DNA of 64,000 nucleotides from Enoplolaimus lenunculus (Eukaryota > Nematoda > Enoplea > Enoplida > Thoracostomopsidae), in the NCBI GenBank assembly GCA_030248215.1, contig JASANG010003185.1, forward strand, positions 1-64,000, given 5' to 3'. The notes beneath the pieces were generated by a model, which did not search any database, was not told the DNA's origin, and worked only from the letters and a program-made list of their open reading frames with translations. Both the position numbers and the translations under genes were made by a program. Of this stretch, positions 1 through 11,500 are shown piece by piece. Numbering within the stretch: the stretch's first letter is position 1; each line of letters starts with the position of its first letter.

Positions 1-1308
1 TGGCTCTATCAACAACGGAAAGTTTAAATTTTGAAAATTCAATTTGCCGCCACGTCATTAGCTGGGTTTCTGAAAATCTTACTGAGATTCTAATTAGGTT
101 AAATGACTCTGAAAGTTAAGTTGCCGACTTAAGTAAATACTTTAATTTTCGAGCACAACCAAAAGAAGTGCCAAACAACGGCCATTGTCAAGACAAGAAA
201 CTAACAACTTCTGCTTTATATGGAAGGAGGCATGTAGTTGACAATTTCGATTAGACCACGGCTTATTATGCTAGTAGCGAAATTTCGGGAGTGTAAGGTT
301 TTTCTAAATTTAGCCATATTTAAGTATTCTACTTAACTTAAGTACGCTTTTAAAAAACGGCAAAAATTGTTAACAAGCGTTTGCCCCGTACTTAGAACTA
401 AGTTCTACTTAAGTAGGAATTTGAAAACGTACTCATTGTGTTTTTCAGCCAAAATCAAAAATCAATGGGTTTGATGTGAATAACAGGCAAAAAATAGTTA
501 ACTTATATTAAATTGTGTTGTTGTTATACATTGTATTAACTTTTTGACGACAGGAATTAGGGGTCAAATACATTCAGTGTACAAACAATATTTTTTTGCC
601 TAAAAATTTTGGGCGATTTTGCGTCTTGTCTTTTATTTAAATGATAAAAAAGTTTTAAATTTTTATTTTTAGAAAAACAACTGCGTGCTTGTAGGCGCTA
701 CTTTATACCTAAAAAGTTTCGCTACATAATAGTTCACACGCCTTTGATCCAAACTGAAAATCGTTTTAAAATCCGTCTCACAAACTCAAATCAGCGTTTA
801 TTTGGGTACGGTTTGGAAAGTGAGACCGAGCAATTCCTCAAAACGAGTTTTACGAACATACATCTCCAAAACCGCAACAGAATGCTTAAATATAGTTCAG
901 CCACATACGAAATGGAAAGCGTATATTTTCGAACTAAAAATTTTTTAAGGAATTCAAATTTGAAAATTGGAAATTTTTTAAATAATTTTAATTTGAAAGT
1001 TGGAAATTTTTTAAGATAATTTCAAAGTTTGGAAAATTTTAATTTCTTTAAAATAATTTTTAGTTTGAAAATTGTAATTTTTTTAAATAATTTTGTTTTA
1101 TTGGAATCCATAAGCTTTAGACTAAATTTTCTGTTTAGGCTAAGCCTTAGGCTTTTGTGTAAGCTCAGTCTCACGTCTTGAGAGGTAATACAAGCTTAGG
1201 CTTAGAAATATGTTTATACTACTGTTACTTCGTTGTTCATACATTGATCTCGAAACATTAACATTGAATTGGCAATGTTGACCATTTATGTATCCATCAA
1301 AAACCTGG

Positions 1309-1513
1309 CCCATGTAGAGAACAGGGGCGAAATTTCGTTTTTCCCGGAAAGGGCTATAATAGAGTCTAGTTTAAGCTTTAGGCCTATTTTTTAGTTAGGC
1401 TTAGGCGTAAGGCTTAGGCTTAGGAAAAAGTTATTTCATACACTTAGGCTTAGACTTAGGCTTAGCAATATGCTTATACCACTGTTCCAGCCCCTGTTCT
1501 GATGCATTGGCCA
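1309..1513. mobile_element. Family I element (left arm copy)
   Basis: Miniature transposon with degraded ends and a (TTAGGC)n core; mirror of the element at 6825-7017. Confidence 0.7.
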
Positions 1514-1720
1514 AAAAACCAGAGACCGACATCACTGATCACACTGTCGTGGGGTACACTGTATCGAGCCTAATTGAAAACGTGTACGTTTCTTGTGAAA
1601 AAAAAACTCTGGCGAATTGTTGTTCAAATCATTAATCACAAATGGGACACTCGGCAATCTATACAAACAGACTTTGCGCTCTGTGCCAGATTTAAGTATC
1701 GTTGTCTCGTTCTACTGAAA
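1504..1720 (-). pseudogene. Damaged inverted copy of cadherin exon 2
   Basis: On the - strand this matches exon 2 (6634-6810) and its flanks. Shared blocks include TTAAATCTGGCACAG and GAAACGTACACGTTTTCAAT, but several short insertions shift the frame and the linker is interrupted. It is part of the left palindrome arm, so it is either a decayed duplicate or sequence noise; it cannot be a working exon. Confidence 0.75.
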
Positions 1721-3084
1721 TGTAACCAAAAGAGCTAAACCTAAAATATAGCAATTATGATGTATTTTACTAGAAATTGTTACCGGATTAAATATTCAAC
1801 CTTGGCCACTAATGCTGCTCTATAGTGACATCCTGGTTTTTCCTGGAACTGCAATAGAGGAAAACTATAATAATTAGACGAAAACCTCTTTTTAATAAAA
1901 TTTAGGCATATATATAGATAAGGCTACCACACAAATATACACTGGTGAAAGTGAAGGGATAACAAAACGGGACATCTAGATCTCATAAAAATGCACTTCT
2001 CCTTTTAAATGCGCCCGTTTTCTTTTATGTTTGGCCTGAGGTAACAGATTCAATACAGATGCTTTGGCTTAGGCTTAGAGTTAAAGTGACCAATACTCTC
2101 CTAATTACTAATTAGTTCCTGAAAAGTAACTTTAGCTAAATTTAGTATTAGGGGAAAATGTTCTGGACATAATGCATTGCTTCAACCAAGAATACATGAT
2201 GTGTAGATAGTATCGGGCAACAGGGGCTGACATTCACGCATGTGGCATTAGAATATAGGGACCCAGGCATTCCGTGTAGAAAAGAATGTACCCAGGGCGC
2301 GTAGCATTTTTAGCTAAACTTTCTGTATCGAACCAATAAACAGTATAAATGCGCGCTCCAATCGTACCTTTCATTCTTCGTTTAGATCTCAAAAAGAAGA
2401 AAAAAAAATAATTAAACGTGTGTACTAAAACTAAATCCATAACCCCCGCCAAATAAAGGTGCAGCCGGGCAAAGCTCCTTACGCGTGCCGGTACATTTTG
2501 GCGCCCTATGCGCAGCCCAGACAAAGTTGCACAATTTTTTTAAGAATTCATACACTCTCTATCAACCAAAAATTACACAATTTCTCGGGGAACAAGTTGA
2601 TGCAATATCTGAAACAGTAAGCTCAATTTTTGTGAAATTCACAAAGATAAACCTAATAAGGGGCCCGTAGCCAAAAAGGGTGGCATACACCAAGTTATAA
2701 ATCGCAAGTGGCATGACGTCTCAAGACCTGCTCTTGGTCCTAAGTGTACCGACAGTACCCAAGTATTTGGATGTTCACGATCGATTTTGCACTCCATCCG
2801 AGACGACCAAAGTACCTCCACACTAGACTATACCATTGCGATCGACGACTACGAAGTTCCATTCTTAAAAATAATATAAAAATTTATAATTAATCACTTT
2901 AACCAACTAAATGCTTCAACGCACCTTTAACCATTTGAGACAGAAACTCATCCTGTGCTAACTTTTACCGCAAGTGGAACGACTAAACAACATTGTGCTT
3001 TTGCTCCATCAAAATGAAAACAAAATTAAATCCAGTTCAAGAAGCTTTTAGTCACATGTGTACAGGTCAAGATTGATGCGTACG

Positions 3085-3240
3085 CCATCGCAATGGGGCT
3101 ATAATAGAGTCAGCTTTAGCACCAATTTTTTTGGCTTAGGCTTAGGCTTAGACCAGGAATAGGCTTAATATTTGCTTAGGCTTAGGCTTAGGAATAAGCA
3201 AAGATGCTATACTATTGGTCCTGCTCTGTTCGTTTGTATC
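3085..3240. mobile_element. Family I element (left arm copy), degraded
   Basis: Core of TTAGGC repeats with a GCTATAATAGAGTCAG block; mirror of 5018-5205. Its outer ends are poorly preserved. Confidence 0.65.
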
Positions 3241-3599
3241 ACCGGCAGATAAAAATATCAAATTATACTCGACAAGTAGAAAAAGTCGAATTTATATAGT
3301 GCGCTAAATTTCGAAATTTTCAATTTGCTGGTTTTAAATTCTTAATGTTGCCAAATTTCGAAAATTTCCAATTTGCCTGTTTTAAATTCTTAACGTTGCT
3401 GAATTTCGAAGTTTTCAATTGGCTGGTCTTAAATACTCATGTTGTGAAATTTGTAAAGCTTTCAATTGGCTGATTTAATCATTAATGTTGCTAAATTTCG
3501 AAATTTTCAATTGGCTTGGTTCCTAAATTCCTAATGTTGCTAAATTTTAAAGCTTTTCAATTGGCTGGTTTAAATTCTTAATGTTGCCAAATTTCGAAA

Positions 3600-4090
3600 A
3601 TTTTCAATTGGTTGGTCTAATGGTCTAATGGTTCTAACTTTATTAAATTCATTCTAATGGTCTAACTTTATAAATTCATCTAACTGTTGATAAATTTCGA
3701 ATTTCTTAATTGGTCTAACTTTATAAATTCATCTAACTTTTATAAATTCATCTAATGGTCTAACTTTATTATAATTCATTCTAACTTTATAAATTCATCT
3801 AACTTTATAAATTCATCTAATTTTGGTCTAACTTTATAAATTCATCTAATGGTCTATATTCTTTATAAATTCATCTAACTTTATAAATTCATCTAACTTT
3901 ATAAATTCATCTATATGGTTTCTAACTTTATAAATTCTATCTAATGGTCTATATGGTTTCTAACTTTATAAATTTCTATCTAATGGTCTAACTTTATATT
4001 AATAGTTGACTCTATACTTTATAAATTCATCTAATGGTCTAATTTTGGTCTAATGGTCTTAACTTTATAAATTTAGTGACTTTCTTGGCC
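3600..4090. repeat. Degenerate AT-rich tandem repeat at palindrome centre
   Basis: Irregular repetition of ACTTTATAAATTCATCTAA and TGGTCTAACTTT with no stable period. Compared with the clean 46-bp array beside it, it looks like a scrambled version, consistent with poor sequence at a fold-back point. Confidence 0.7.
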
Positions 4091-4254
4091 GTTCACCAAA
4101 TTTCCAAATTTAGTGACTCTGTAAATTTAACGTTGCTTACTTTATAAAGTTCACTTTATAGTGACTCTAATGTTAGTGACTCTGAAAGTTAGATTAAAGT
4201 TAGTGACTCTAACTTCGAATTTACATTAGAATGAACGATACTAATGGAAACTTT

Positions 4255-4955
4255 ATAAATTTAGCAACATTAAGAATTTAAACCAACCAATTGAAAAACT
4301 TCGAAGAATTTAGCAACATTAAGAATTTAAACCAGCCAATTGAAAACTTCGAAATTTAGCAACATTAAGAAATTAAACCAGCCAATTGAAAACTTCGAAA
4401 TTTAGCAACATTAAGAATTTAAACCAGCCAATTGAAAACTTCGAAATTTAGCAACATTAAGAATTTAAACCAGCCAATTGAAAACTTCGAAATTTAGCAA
4501 CATTAAGAATTTAAACCAGCCAATTGAAAGACTTAAAATTGCAAGCAACATTAAGAATTTAAACCAGCCAATTGAAAAACTTCGAAATTTAGCAACACAA
4601 AAAGAATAAAACAGGCAATTGAAAACTTCGAAATTTAGCAACATTAAGAAATTAAACCAGCCAATTGAAAACTTTGAAATTAAGCAACGTCAAGATTTAG
4701 ACAGCGATGAAACAAATTTAGCAACGTTAAGAATTTAAACCAGCCAATTGAAAACTTCGAAATTTAGCAACATTAAGAATTTAAACCAGCCAATTGAAAA
4801 CTTCGAAATTTAGCAACATTAAGAATTTAAACCAGCCAATTGAAAACTTCGAAATTAAGCAACGTTAAGAATTTAAACCAGCCAATTGAAAACTTCGAAA
4901 TTTAGCAACATTAAGAATTTAAACCAGCCAATTGAAAACTTCGAAATTTAGCGCA
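4255..4955. repeat. 46-bp minisatellite
   Basis: About 15 copies of a unit made of AGCAACATTAAGAATTTAAA followed by CCAGCCAATTGAAAACTTCG and AAATTT. Copies are near identical with a few small insertions. The reverse-complement version appears at about 3300-3600 in the other palindrome arm. Confidence 0.92.
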
Positions 4956-5017
4956 CTATATAAATTCGACTTTTTCTACTTGTGAGTATAATTTGATATT
5001 TTTATCTGCCGTGAATA

Positions 5018-5205
5018 GAACAGGGCCGGAACAGTAGTATAAGCATATTCCTATTCCTAAGCCTAAGCCTAAGCCAAATTCTAAGCGTATGCATGAGCCT
5101 ATTCCTAAGCCTAAGCCTAAGCCAAAAAAATTAGTCTAAAGCTTAAACTAACTCTATTATAGCCCATCCGGGAAACGATCTGGCCCTGTTCTACACATGG
5201 GCCTT
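5018..5205. mobile_element. Family I TTAGGC-core miniature transposon
   Basis: Ends AGAACAGGGCCGGAACAGTA and CGATCTGGCCCTGTTCTACA are inverted repeats; the core is (CCTAAG)n split by a CGTATGCATGAGCC spacer. Non-coding. Confidence 0.85.
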
Positions 5206-5409
5206 TGTGAATATGGACTGTAACTAGAAGCCTGGCTAAAAGAGAGTTGCATTTAGAGTTTCGTTTAATATGGAACAAAAGCACAAATGTGCTTAGTCGG
5301 TCCCTGCGGTCAAAGTTGCACAGGATGAGTTTATATCTCAACTGCGTTCAAAGGGCTGCGATTTAAGCATTGCTAAAGTATTAATTATAAATTTTTATAT
5401 TATTTTCAG

Positions 5410-5544
5410 ACATGCGCTGTTCCAACGTTTCGTATTCGTTCGCAACAACATGTGCCATTCAAAATTAACTCGCGTTCTGGTCAAATCACTGTCACAGATA
5501 GTAAAATGCTAGACCGCGAACAGACGGCCGAATGGACATTTCAG
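5410..5544 (+). CDS. Cadherin exon 1 of window (EC repeat, C-terminal half)
   Basis: The acceptor TATTTTCAG and donor GTAACG enclose 45 codons, phase 0-0. It contains the strand pair FKINSRSGQITV and the Ca2+-binding LDREQ of a cadherin repeat whose N-terminal half must lie upstream of the window or be lost in the palindrome. Inferred from motif and splice sites. Confidence 0.88.
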
Positions 5545-8500
5545 GTAACGCTATTCGATTTCACTAGCGTAGCCAGGAGCAGGGGCTAAGAAGTCATCCC
5601 CTTGCGATTTTGTAAACTGGTGTATGCCACCCTTTTGGCTACGGGCCCGTATTAGGTTTTGAGTGTTTGTGAATTTCGCAAAAATCAGCTACTGTTAGAT
5701 ATTGCATCAACCTGTTCCGCAAGAAATTGTGTAATTTTTGGTTGAACCAAGAGTGTATGATACTTAACAAGAGTGTGCAACTATCTGGGCTGCGCATAGC
5801 ACCAAAATGTACCAGCACGCGTTGAGTTTTTGCCCGACTCCACCCTTATTTAGGCGGGGTTGATTTCAGTTTTAATACACGTTTAATTGTTTTTCTCTTT
5901 TAAGAATATAAACGAAGAATGCATGAAGGTGTAGGATTGCAACGCATTTATACTGTTTATTGAAAATTTCGACCCGCCCCCCTAAGTCAGGAAGGGTTAG
6001 CTAAAAATGCTACGCGCCCTGGGTACATTCTTTTCTACACAGAATGCGCCCTGTGTACATTCTCTTCTACACAGAATGCACCCTGTTGCATACTCTTCTC
6101 CATCATGCATTCTTGGTTGAACAAACGCCTTCTATTTCCCCAATCATAGCTACGCCAACAGTATAATTTTAAGCAATCGATTTTGCAATAATTTTTGCCT
6201 AAATATAAATTTAGCTAAAATTCCGTTTAGAAATGGAGCCAAAGTTACTTTTAGGGGAGTAACAGTAGATTGAGCGTATTCCTAACTCTAAGCCTAAGCC
6301 AAAGCGTTGTAAAAATGTGTTCCTAAGACTTTTCGGCGAACATACCGAACTAAAGAACGGGCATCTAGAAGGGATACATTTTTAGATCCTCTTAAATGTC
6401 CCGTTTTGTTATCCCTTCACTTTCACCAGGTGTATATTTTGTGTGGTCACCTGTGTATATGCCTAAATTTTATTAAAAAACTAGTCTAAATTATAAGCTT
6501 ACTCTATTGCAGTTCCAGGAAAAACCAGGACGTCACTCTAAGCAGCATTAGTGGCCAAGGTTAAATATTTAATCCGGTAACAATTTCTAGTAAAATACAG
6601 CATAATTGCTATATTTTAGGTTTAGCTTTTTAGGTTACATCAGTAAACGAGACAATACTTAAATCTGGCACAGACGCAAAGTCTGGTTGTGTGATTGCCG
6701 ATGTCACAGTTGTGATTAATGATTTGAACGACAATTCGCCAGAGTTTTCACAAGAAACGTACACGTTTTCAATTAACGATACAGTGTTGCCCAACAGTGT
6801 GATTGGTCGGGTACAGGGTTTTTGGCCAATGCACAGAACAGGGCTGGAACAGTAGTATAAGCATATTGCTAAGCCTAAGTCTAAGCCTAAGTGTATGAAT
6901 GAGCCTTTTCCTAAGCCTAAGCCTACGCCTAAGCCTAAGTAAAAAATAGCCTAAAGCTTAAACTGACTCTATTATAGCCCTTCCGGAAAACGATCCGGCC
7001 CTGTTCTATACATGGGCCCGGTTTTTGATGGATACATAATGGTCAACATTGCCAATTCAATGTTAATGTTCGAGATCAATGTATAGAACAACGAAGTAAC
7101 AGTAGTATAAACATATTCCTAAGCCTAAGCTTGTATTTCAAGCGTGAGACTGAGCTTACACAAAAGCCTAAGGCTTAGCCTAAACAGAAAATTTAGTCTA
7201 AAGCTTAGTAAAAAAATTCCAATTTTCAAACTAAAATTATTTTAAAGAAATTAAAATTTTCAAACTAAAATTATTTAAAAAATTTCCAATTTTCAAATTA
7301 AAATTATTTAAAAAATTTCCAATTTTCAAATTAAAATTATTTAAAAAATTTTTAGTTCGAAATATACGCTTTCCATTGCGGCTGTGGCTGAACTATATTT
7401 AAGCATTCTGTTGCGGTTTTGAATATATGTTCGTAAAACTCGTTTTAAGAATACAGTGAATCGGTCATCCAGGCTTGCCAAACCAGTACATAAATAAACG
7501 CTGATTTAAGTTTGTGAGACAGATTTTAAAACAATTTTCGTTTTGGATCAAAGGCGTGTGAACTTGTATGTAGCGAAACTTTTTAGGTATAAAGTAGCAT
7601 TCAAGCACGCAGTTGTTTTTCTAAAAATAAAATTTAAAACTTTTATCATTTAAATAAAAGACAAGTGTAAATTTCAATCACCCGGTTGAATTTAGCAAAA
7701 AATATTTGCTTTACACTGAATGTATTTGACCCTGATTCTGGTCAAAACGGTACAATAGTATAAACAACAACGCAATTTAATATAAGTTAACTATTTTGCC
7801 TGTTATTCACATCAAACGCATTGGATTTTGATTTTGGCTGAAAAACACAATGGCTGAGTTTCCAAATTCCTACTTAAGTAGGACTTAGTACATAAGTACG
7901 GGCAAAGTAACTGCTTAACCATTTTGCCGTTTTTAAAAGCGTACTTAAGTTAAGTAAATACTTAAATCGCTGACTAAAGTTGATACACTACCAAATTAAC
8001 CGCTCTGGCATAATAACCGTGGTCTAATCGAAATTGTAGACTCATGATGCCTCCTTCATATAAAGCAAAACTGTTAGTTTCTTGTCTTGACAATGGCCGT
8101 TGTTTGGCACTTCTTTGGTTGTGCTCGAAAATTAAAGTATTTACTTAAGTCGGCGACTTAAGTAATTACTTAAGTATAACCTAATTAGATACTTAAGTAA
8201 GATTTCAGAAACCCAGCTAATGGTACGTAAGCACACAATTGAATTTTCAAAATAAAAATTTTAAACTTTCCGTTGTTGATAGCAGCATTCAACCAGAGTC
8301 CTTCGTGGTCAGCCCAATAATGTTCAGCGTTTTTTGTTATGAAACAAACTCTGAAATGAATCGCTTGTGTATCAAAACGCTACTGCGCTAAACGCTAATT
8401 GTCATTTGTCAACACTCATTTTAGCATCAATATAAACGTTTTTCAAATCCCGGCAAGTGCTTTTATTGCCGAGAATCTTAAAAATAAAGTAGAAAATTTT

Positions 8501-11500
8501 AAATTTTAAACTATTACGAAATAAATTTTAAATTTTACCGTTTTAGATTGAAGCATCTGATCCGGACTCTGGTCAAAATGGCGCCATCATATTCAAGCAA
8601 CCGAGTGTGCGTAACCCAATCTCGTTTGGCTTAAATCCAGCGCTGTTTGACGTTGATCCACAGCCAGACGGCCGATCAGCCGATTTGATCATTTCGTTTG
8701 CTGATACATCACAACCGGCGACACTGAAAAATCGATATTTATTAACGGTTTTAGCGCAAGATAACGGTGAATCAGCCAGGTATGGGTCCGATGGCCCATG
8801 TATAGAACAGGGCCGGATCGTTTTCCGGAAAGGCTATAATAGAGTTAGTTTAAGTTTTAGACTAATATTTTTGCTTAGGCTTCGGCTTGGACTTAGGCTT
8901 AGGAATAGGCTCATCCATACACTTAAGCTTAGGCTTAGGCATAGGCTTAGGAATAGGCTTAAGAATAGGCTCATCCATACTCTTACGCTTAGGCTTAGGC
9001 TTAGGCTTAGGCTTAGGCATAGGCATAGGCTTAGGCTTAGGCATATGCGTATACTACTGTTCCGGCACTGTTGTATACATGGGCCTGTCCGATTTCAAGC
9101 TGTCGGTTGGTGTTTAGCATCATGATTTAAGGATGGGTTGTTGGCCGACAATTTTGGCAGTAAAGTTTTTTCGTATTTTCAAAAAACAATCGAATCGTTC
9201 AGAAAGTTTTTTGGTAACTTTTTAGTTCAATGTTTTTAGTTTAAATTGTAAAAATTTGGTAGAAAAACTAAAAAAACTATTTTTGACAATGCGTTGAACA
9301 CAAGTGATAAACTGATAAAATTCGCAAGTTGTGCACCGTTTGAACGACAGGTCCGTAGCCAGCTCATTTTGCTAGAGGGGGCTAAAAGCGTTTCAGGCGT
9401 GGCATTCAAGGGTTTTCAATGAGTAACAAGCAACGTTGAAATTTTTCTAGGGGGCCAAAATTTTGGGCTGAGCCCCCATGCCCCCCTTGGCTACGGGTCC
9501 GTTGAACGACTTAATTTTGTTTCATTTCCGGCTTCATAAAATTTTCCTGATGTTTGATGTTGATATGTTTCGTCTCTTGTTACACCCTGATACTTAAAAT
9601 AGAAGTGTCTTGATTTTATGCGAGTTACTCCTGCAAGCTGACGTAAGTACAGTTTAACCCCTTCTCACATTGAATTGCCTATAGGCAGCTCAGCGCAGCG
9701 TATATACCTTCAAATATATATCGAACAGTGTTTAACAATTGCAATACGTTATACATAGTACTAAATCACCACAAGACATGAGAGCCCATCGGGCTCGAGC
9801 GTCAAGCTCCTATAGCTGAGTGGTGATGGTATACGCCTCCCATTCCAGTCACTTTGAGTTCGAAACCAAGCATAAAAGTAGGTCTCATGGGAAATAGAAA
9901 ATATTCATGTGATAAAGGGTTAATTTTACAGTCGAAAAGGTTTAAAAATTTCGTAGTTTAGCGTTCGTTTTGATTTATCTCAATTCACAATTCGATCAAG
10001 TCTTGCGGTTTCAGAACAGCAACCGCGGTTGTAATAGTGAACGTTCTTCGATCTCAACCAGCAGCGCCAAGGATTCCAATATTCACGCAAAGCGTCTACA
10101 ATGTAACAATTCCCGGAAATTCCATAGTTGGCAGTCCTGTGATCCAAGTGTATGCAGAAATTGTCGACGCCACGGAGGTAGGAAAGATTTTGAGGTTTTC
10201 AGATGCCACTCCGTCTAAAAGTTGGTTTTTGAAGTTTATTGCGAAATTATATTGTTTATCTATTTGATAGCTATGTTGACATTTAAATATGTTGAAACTA
10301 TGCCGTCATGCTCGTAACTAGCTCACCTAGCTAGGATTGGCTAAAATTATTTCAGCAAGCGCATACAACAGTTTTCGATGACTTATGAGGAAGGTTGCAA
10401 ATTTTCTAGAGGGGACAATTGTTCCCGTGGTGCGTGTCAGCTCTTTCCCACCCTCACTGTTCCTTCTGGTCACGTGCCCGGACACCGTATGTGACAAGTA
10501 TATTCCATGCTTTAAATTGTGGCAAATATGATTTGCAAATTAACATCAAAGACGCAGCAACTGATTTCTCAAAATTTGGGACGGAAATTTGAGACAGCCG
10601 ACCGCGATAGATCCACTCCTATGCTTGTCGTTCGGCGTTGTACCCATGGCAAAATTAAAAATGTTTATTTCTAAATTGGTTTGTGTGGCGTAGATTTGCG
10701 CCCAACGCGGGTCCTTAGCCAAGAGGGGGGCAGAGGAGCTCAGCCCCTCCTGGAAAATTTTGGGCCCCTCAAGAAGCTTATCAACCTTGTTTGTAACTCA
10801 TTGAAAACACTTGAACACCCCTCCTGAAAAATGTTGGCCAATGTTACTCTGAGGGGCGTAACAATAGATTAAGCGTATTCCTAAACCTAAGCCTAAGCGT
10901 TGCAAAAACGTATTCATAAGCCTAAGTCTAAGCCTAAGCCTAAGCAAAAAATGTAATCTAGCATCTAAACCTACTCTTTTATAGACCCACCAGAAACCTG
11001 GACGCTGCTTAAAGTAACATGGGCCAAAACGTTTATCCTACCAAGCAAGTCGAGCTGGCTACGGGCCTGGCCCAACGTTAGACGGTTCTTCACGGAGCCA
11101 TCCCTAACAGAGACGCAACAGACACTGCATGGTATAACGATTCCGTTAACCAAACTAATGCTCACTGACTTGTAAGCGGTGGATTTGTAAATGTTTATAG
11201 GAATCCGCCAACCAAGAATCATTCAGCTACGTTATGTTGGATTCAAATTTCACCAAACTCTCCCCAAGAGTGCCACATCCGTTCGTTATTGATCCACAAA
11301 CGGGCAGGATTACAGTTGATAGCGAGTATTTACTCGATCATACAACGCAACGTCAACATTTGTATATTGTAAGTTAGTCGTGACCATAGGCAATGACAAA
11401 TATTCAAAAGGGGGTGCAAGTTCACTCCCCCCCTGCTGGGTTCTCTTACCAGGGGGTTTGACCACTAAGTTCCGAGCCCCGGGTACGCCCCGTGTTAGAA

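Larger units (their letters stand above)
1..8290. repeat. Large imperfect palindrome
   Basis: The left arm (1 to about 3620) is the reverse complement of the right arm (about 4560-8290). Matches include 1-430 with 7850-8290, 1310-1510 with 6825-7016, 1680-1960 with 6430-6700, 2640-2690 with 5610-5650, and 3230-3600 with about 4600-5020. The arms differ mostly by scattered 1-4 base insertions and deletions as well as substitutions. The centre (3620-4560) is degenerate tandem repeat. The left arm is cut by the window edge and may continue outside. Confidence 0.85.

Noticed and set aside
4255-4955. CRISPR array, suggested by regular repeats.
   Set aside because: The 46-bp units are contiguous with no unique spacers, and the DNA is eukaryotic.
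5018-5205. True telomere end or telomere fusion, because of the TTAGGC repeats.
   Set aside because: The arrays are short, bounded by transposon TIRs and repeated many times within one gene's introns.
8862-9125. ORFs of LRLRLR, KPKPKP, SLSLSL and GLGLGL type here and at 13.2, 25.8, 29.7, 31.5, 36.3, 51.9, 54.5 and 55.0 kb.
   Set aside because: They are six-frame translations of the (TTAGGC)n hexamer inside transposons, not proteins.
9807-9885. Functional tRNA-Gly gene.
   Set aside because: The T stem and acceptor stem do not pair, and the same segment recurs inside repeated family VII elements, so it is tRNA-derived rather than a gene.
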